Part shown: piece after piece, positions 61,273 through 64,000 of the stretch
How the letters are laid out: each line of letters opens with the position of its first letter
Numbering within the stretch: position 1 is the first letter of the stretch
Notes under the pieces: model-generated
The model's input: the letters and a program-made list of their open reading frames with translations, nothing else
What the model was told of the DNA's origin: nothing
Database searches by the model: none
NCBI GenBank assembly: GCA_002307235.1
Contig: DBTV01000048.1
Location: 82,621 to 146,620, forward strand
Reading direction: 5' to 3'
Source: Acidobacteriaceae bacterium UBA1307
GTDB lineage: Bacteria > Acidobacteriota > Terriglobia > Terriglobales > Acidobacteriaceae
DNA length: 64,000 bases
Program-made: the position numbers and the translations under genes

Positions 61273-64000
61273 ATGTCCTCGTCCACGTGGAATCATCGGC
61301 GCGAAGGAAGTGCAGCGGTGCGACTGATGTTGCACTGCTGTCTACTGGCTGGCTTCGCGCTATGCATCGTTGGGCTCAACGCGCAAAGCGTTACGATCAC
61401 CAACGTCTTTCAGAACCACTACCACTACGGCTACCCAATTGGAAATCAGGATTGCCCTTCTGGGTATACATTTCCGAGTGGGCAATACCCGAGCACCTAT
61501 CACCTTGAACGCGGCCACGCGATTCATCACGTCGATCCGAAGAATGCCGCCAACGATTATTGGGTCTATTGGGCGCACTTCGATAATTCGAGTTATGGCA
61601 TTGCCGAGGTTGCTGTTTTTAAATCGACCAGCGAATGTGGCCCCTACATTCTGCAAACCTATCTGGACACCACGCATAATACCGACGGCGCCGGCTATGG
61701 ATTCCGTCCAGGCGGATGGCAGTCGCGTGACGATAATATCTTTCGCGATACCGACCAGACCTATAACTCCGATGGCACCGTTGCAGGATATGCATCGGCC
61801 TATCTGATTACTGCATCCGACAGCCTTGGCACAGTCACAAGCTCAAGTAGTTCGACTTGTAGCTATGCCAACGATTCGATGGCAATTTTTAAGATGACCT
61901 CCGACTATATGGGCATTGACACCAGCACCAACACTTCGACCAATGGTGCCAACTGGGTCTTTGTCTGCGATCAGCGCGAAGCTCCAGTCATGTTTCGCAA
62001 GGATAACAAATATTTTTTGATTACCTCGCAGGCGGCCGGATGGTATCCAAGCCAGGGAGGCTATGGCGTCAGCAGTAATCCTTTGACTGGATGGACCGCG
62101 GACCCGCTCAAGCTAGGCAATAGTTCGACCTTTGGCGGGCAGACCTCCGACGGATTCATGATTGCCGGGACTACGAGCAACGCCTATGTGCTCACCTTCG
62201 ATCACCTGGGCGGAGCTGACAGTAAGAATCCATCGTCTGGAGAAAAGACAGACACTGGAGAAATATGGCTGCCTGTGATTCTCGACAGTACGGCAGCAAC
62301 AGCCACTCTGAACTGGTACTCCTCGTGGAGCGTTGATAACACCACGGGCGTGCTCACCCTTCCGACACTGACGAATGTGGCCAAGGGCGCGACGGTCTCC
62401 TCTACCGTAGCAACGTCGAGTTCTTACCCGCTGAGTAATGCTATCGATGGAGATTACGCAACGCGCTGGTCCTCGTCGATCTCCAGTTCCGGTGCTTTCA
62501 GCGCTGCGAAATCCAGCACTTCGGCGCTATGTCCAGTGACTGGAGCAACCACGTCGACCACCTGCAATCCCAGTCTGATCGTAGATCTAGGAACAACGAT
62601 TCCCGTGCAGGAAATCGATCTTTCACAATACATGTTGAAGGGATCTGAGCCCTTCTACAAATACAAAATCGCCTATAGTGTTGATAAGTCAACCTGGACC
62701 ACGCTTGATTATACGACGGTAGCTGCTGCCAACGACGCGACGGCGAAAAATATCAGTGTAGTTCCGTTCAGCAATAACATCACCTACGGCTTTAATGCGC
62801 TCCCCGTCGACTTTAGCGCACGCTATGTGGCGCTGATCCAAACCGGAGCGGTCACACAGAACAACAGCAGTTCACCGTACAACAGCTTCTATGTGCCGAA
62901 CCTTTACGAGATGGGCATCCTTCAATCGACAGCACCGGCTGTGCCGCAGCAGGCTACTGTCACGGTGGCCCCCTCAACCACGACGCCCGCAACGGATAGC
63001 TCGTTTACCGTCAAAGTTACTGTCTCGGGTCCTAGCGGTCAGCCAACGCCAACGGGCTACGTACAGTTATCCACGCCGGAGTATATTTCGGAGACTTATG
63101 GTCTGGTGAGCGGCGTCAACAGCTTTACGATTCCAGCGGGGGCGCTGAATGGCGGCGATGAGACGATAACAGTGAGTTATCGCGCCGATCCGACCAGCGT
63201 CCCTGTTTACGGCACTGCCACGACCACAGGCACGGGCGCAGTCAGCGTCAGTACGCCCGATGCGCCAGCGAATCTTACCGTCACACAATCAATGCCCGGC
63301 ACGCTCACGCTTGGTTGGAGCACTTCGATCGGCGCGGCAAGTTATGTTGTGCAGCGCTCAGTCGATGGCGGAAGCTATGCGCAACTGGCTACGCCCAGTA
63401 CCAATGCCTACGTGGATACCGGCCTGAACAACGACAGCACACAATACTGCTATCGCGTAGCATCGGTGAACAGTGCCGGTCCTGGAAGTTATAGCTCACC
63501 GGTATGCAGCACGGCCACGGCCAGCTTCCTTGTCAGCAATCTTGCCGTAACAAAGACCGCGCCCGGTGCGTTGACCATTAGTTTTACAGCGATTTCTTCC
63601 GCATCGAGTTATATCGTCAACCGCTCGGTTGCGGGTGGTGCGTATGCTCAATTGGCGACGATGAGCACAAACACCTATATCGACAATGGCCTTACGCCCG
63701 ACAGTGTGAGTTATTGTTACACCATTGCCGCCGTGTTCAGCACTGGAACGGCCAGCGCAAGTGCGCCGGTCTGCAGTACCGCTTCGGCCAACTTCATTCC
63801 CACCAATTTTGCTGTTACCAAGTGGGCCTCGGGTGCGCTCTATCTCAGTTGGCTGGCCAATGGCAGCGGCACCGACACATATACGATTTCCCGAACCAAA
63901 AACGGCGGCAGCGCCACGACGCTGACGAGCACGGCTACCATTCCGCAGTATGTCGATAGCAGCTTGACCAATGATTCTGACGTGTATTGCTATACCGTCG
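61273..64000 (+). CDS. Secreted GH43-like protein with discoidin, Ig and repeated FN3 domains, 3' partial
   Basis: The frame from ATG 61273 (AGGAGG at nine bases) is open to the window end; 909 codons are seen, the stop is beyond. The signal peptide is LHCCLLAGFALCIVGLNAQS. A five-bladed-propeller-like domain at ~45-340 has HAIHHVDPKNAANDYWVYWAH and REAPVMFRKDNKYFLITSQAAGWYPSQGG, as in GH43 arabinan/galactan-active enzymes. A discoidin (F5/8) domain at ~370-550 has AIDGDYATRWSS. Then comes an Ig-like repeat and three ~88-residue fibronectin-III units from ~660, each with a YCY...VCSTA cysteine pair. The catalytic acidic residues were not pinned down. It is likely a carbohydrate-active outer-surface protein whose partner is the receptor upstream. 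Confidence 0.75.
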   Translation, partial: MSSSTWNHRREGSAAVRLMLHCCLLAGFALCIVGLNAQSVTITNVFQNHYHYGYPIGNQDCPSGYTFPSGQYPSTYHLERGHAIHHVDPKNAANDYWVYWAHFDNSSYGIAEVAVFKSTSECGPYILQTYLDTTHNTDGAGYGFRPGGWQSRDDNIFRDTDQTYNSDGTVAGYASAYLITASDSLGTVTSSSSSTCSYANDSMAIFKMTSDYMGIDTSTNTSTNGANWVFVCDQREAPVMFRKDNKYFLITSQAAGWYPSQGGYGVSSNPLTGWTADPLKLGNSSTFGGQTSDGFMIAGTTSNAYVLTFDHLGGADSKNPSSGEKTDTGEIWLPVILDSTAATATLNWYSSWSVDNTTGVLTLPTLTNVAKGATVSSTVATSSSYPLSNAIDGDYATRWSSSISSSGAFSAAKSSTSALCPVTGATTSTTCNPSLIVDLGTTIPVQEIDLSQYMLKGSEPFYKYKIAYSVDKSTWTTLDYTTVAAANDATAKNISVVPFSNNITYGFNALPVDFSARYVALIQTGAVTQNNSSSPYNSFYVPNLYEMGILQSTAPAVPQQATVTVAPSTTTPATDSSFTVKVTVSGPSGQPTPTGYVQLSTPEYISETYGLVSGVNSFTIPAGALNGGDETITVSYRADPTSVPVYGTATTTGTGAVSVSTPDAPANLTVTQSMPGTLTLGWSTSIGAASYVVQRSVDGGSYAQLATPSTNAYVDTGLNNDSTQYCYRVASVNSAGPGSYSSPVCSTATASFLVSNLAVTKTAPGALTISFTAISSASSYIVNRSVAGGAYAQLATMSTNTYIDNGLTPDSVSYCYTIAAVFSTGTASASAPVCSTASANFIPTNFAVTKWASGALYLSWLANGSGTDTYTISRTKNGGSATTLTSTATIPQYVDSSLTNDSDVYCYTV

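Noticed and set aside
1..64000. CRISPR arrays, tRNA, rRNA, intact insertion sequence
   Set aside because: No regularly spaced repeats, no cloverleaf with CCA-type ends, and no transposase gene could be recognised.

Overview
The window reads as a contiguous chromosomal stretch of a GC-rich heterotrophic Acidobacteriota, most likely class Terriglobia (Acidobacteriaceae). This is an inference from gene content: split-subunit glycine dehydrogenase, a MqnD-type futalosine-pathway protein, zinc-ribbon L28, a DUF1844 protein, Oar-like TonB receptors with a carboxypeptidase-regulatory N-terminus, S53 (sedolisin) proteases with Ig-like tails, GH106 and DUF5703 glycosidase-type enzymes, and membrane-anchored winged-helix regulators. 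No rRNA, tRNA, CRISPR array or intact insertion sequence was seen.

1-41 kb is dense and mostly housekeeping. Genes in order: gcvPA (5' cut)-gcvPB; AI-2E permease; DUF5703 hydrolase; an E1-alpha-like pseudoenzyme; overlapping xerC and xerD; HAD hydrolase and MutT; an Nramp-type transporter with a possible 20-aa leader peptide; mqnD; PBP1A; a CopG/PemK toxin-antitoxin pair with a large palindrome upstream; ribF-phnP-like; DUF1844; a YgfZ-like protein; a HExxH secreted protein; a multi-PAS GGDEF-EAL protein; a CsoR/RcnR repressor divergent from a porin; polysaccharide deacetylase and a GT2-GtrA glycosyltransferase; panBC; an Rrf2/QorB-like pair; S53 protease 1; rpmB; msrB; ridA; and a short Hsp70.

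40-64 kb is devoted to scavenging polymers: GH106 with an Oar-like receptor and a divergent membrane-anchored regulator, S53 protease 2 divergent from a winged-helix/TPR regulator, a second Oar-like receptor, and a GH43-like multidomain protein running off the end. The right part, especially 56-61 kb, is visibly more AT-rich and carries a decayed antitoxin gene, so it looks like accessory DNA. A promoter followed by two tandem LacI-type operator-like sites precedes the second receptor.

Non-coding structure is rich: strong hairpin terminators, a family of modular intergenic repeats (four places), a short motif repeated just downstream of three stop codons, a 116-bp element with 15-bp inverted ends, and a hairpin holding the msrB ribosome-binding site. 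Coordinates of starts were chosen by ribosome-binding site and family length. All functional calls are by reading; no database search or composition calculation was run.
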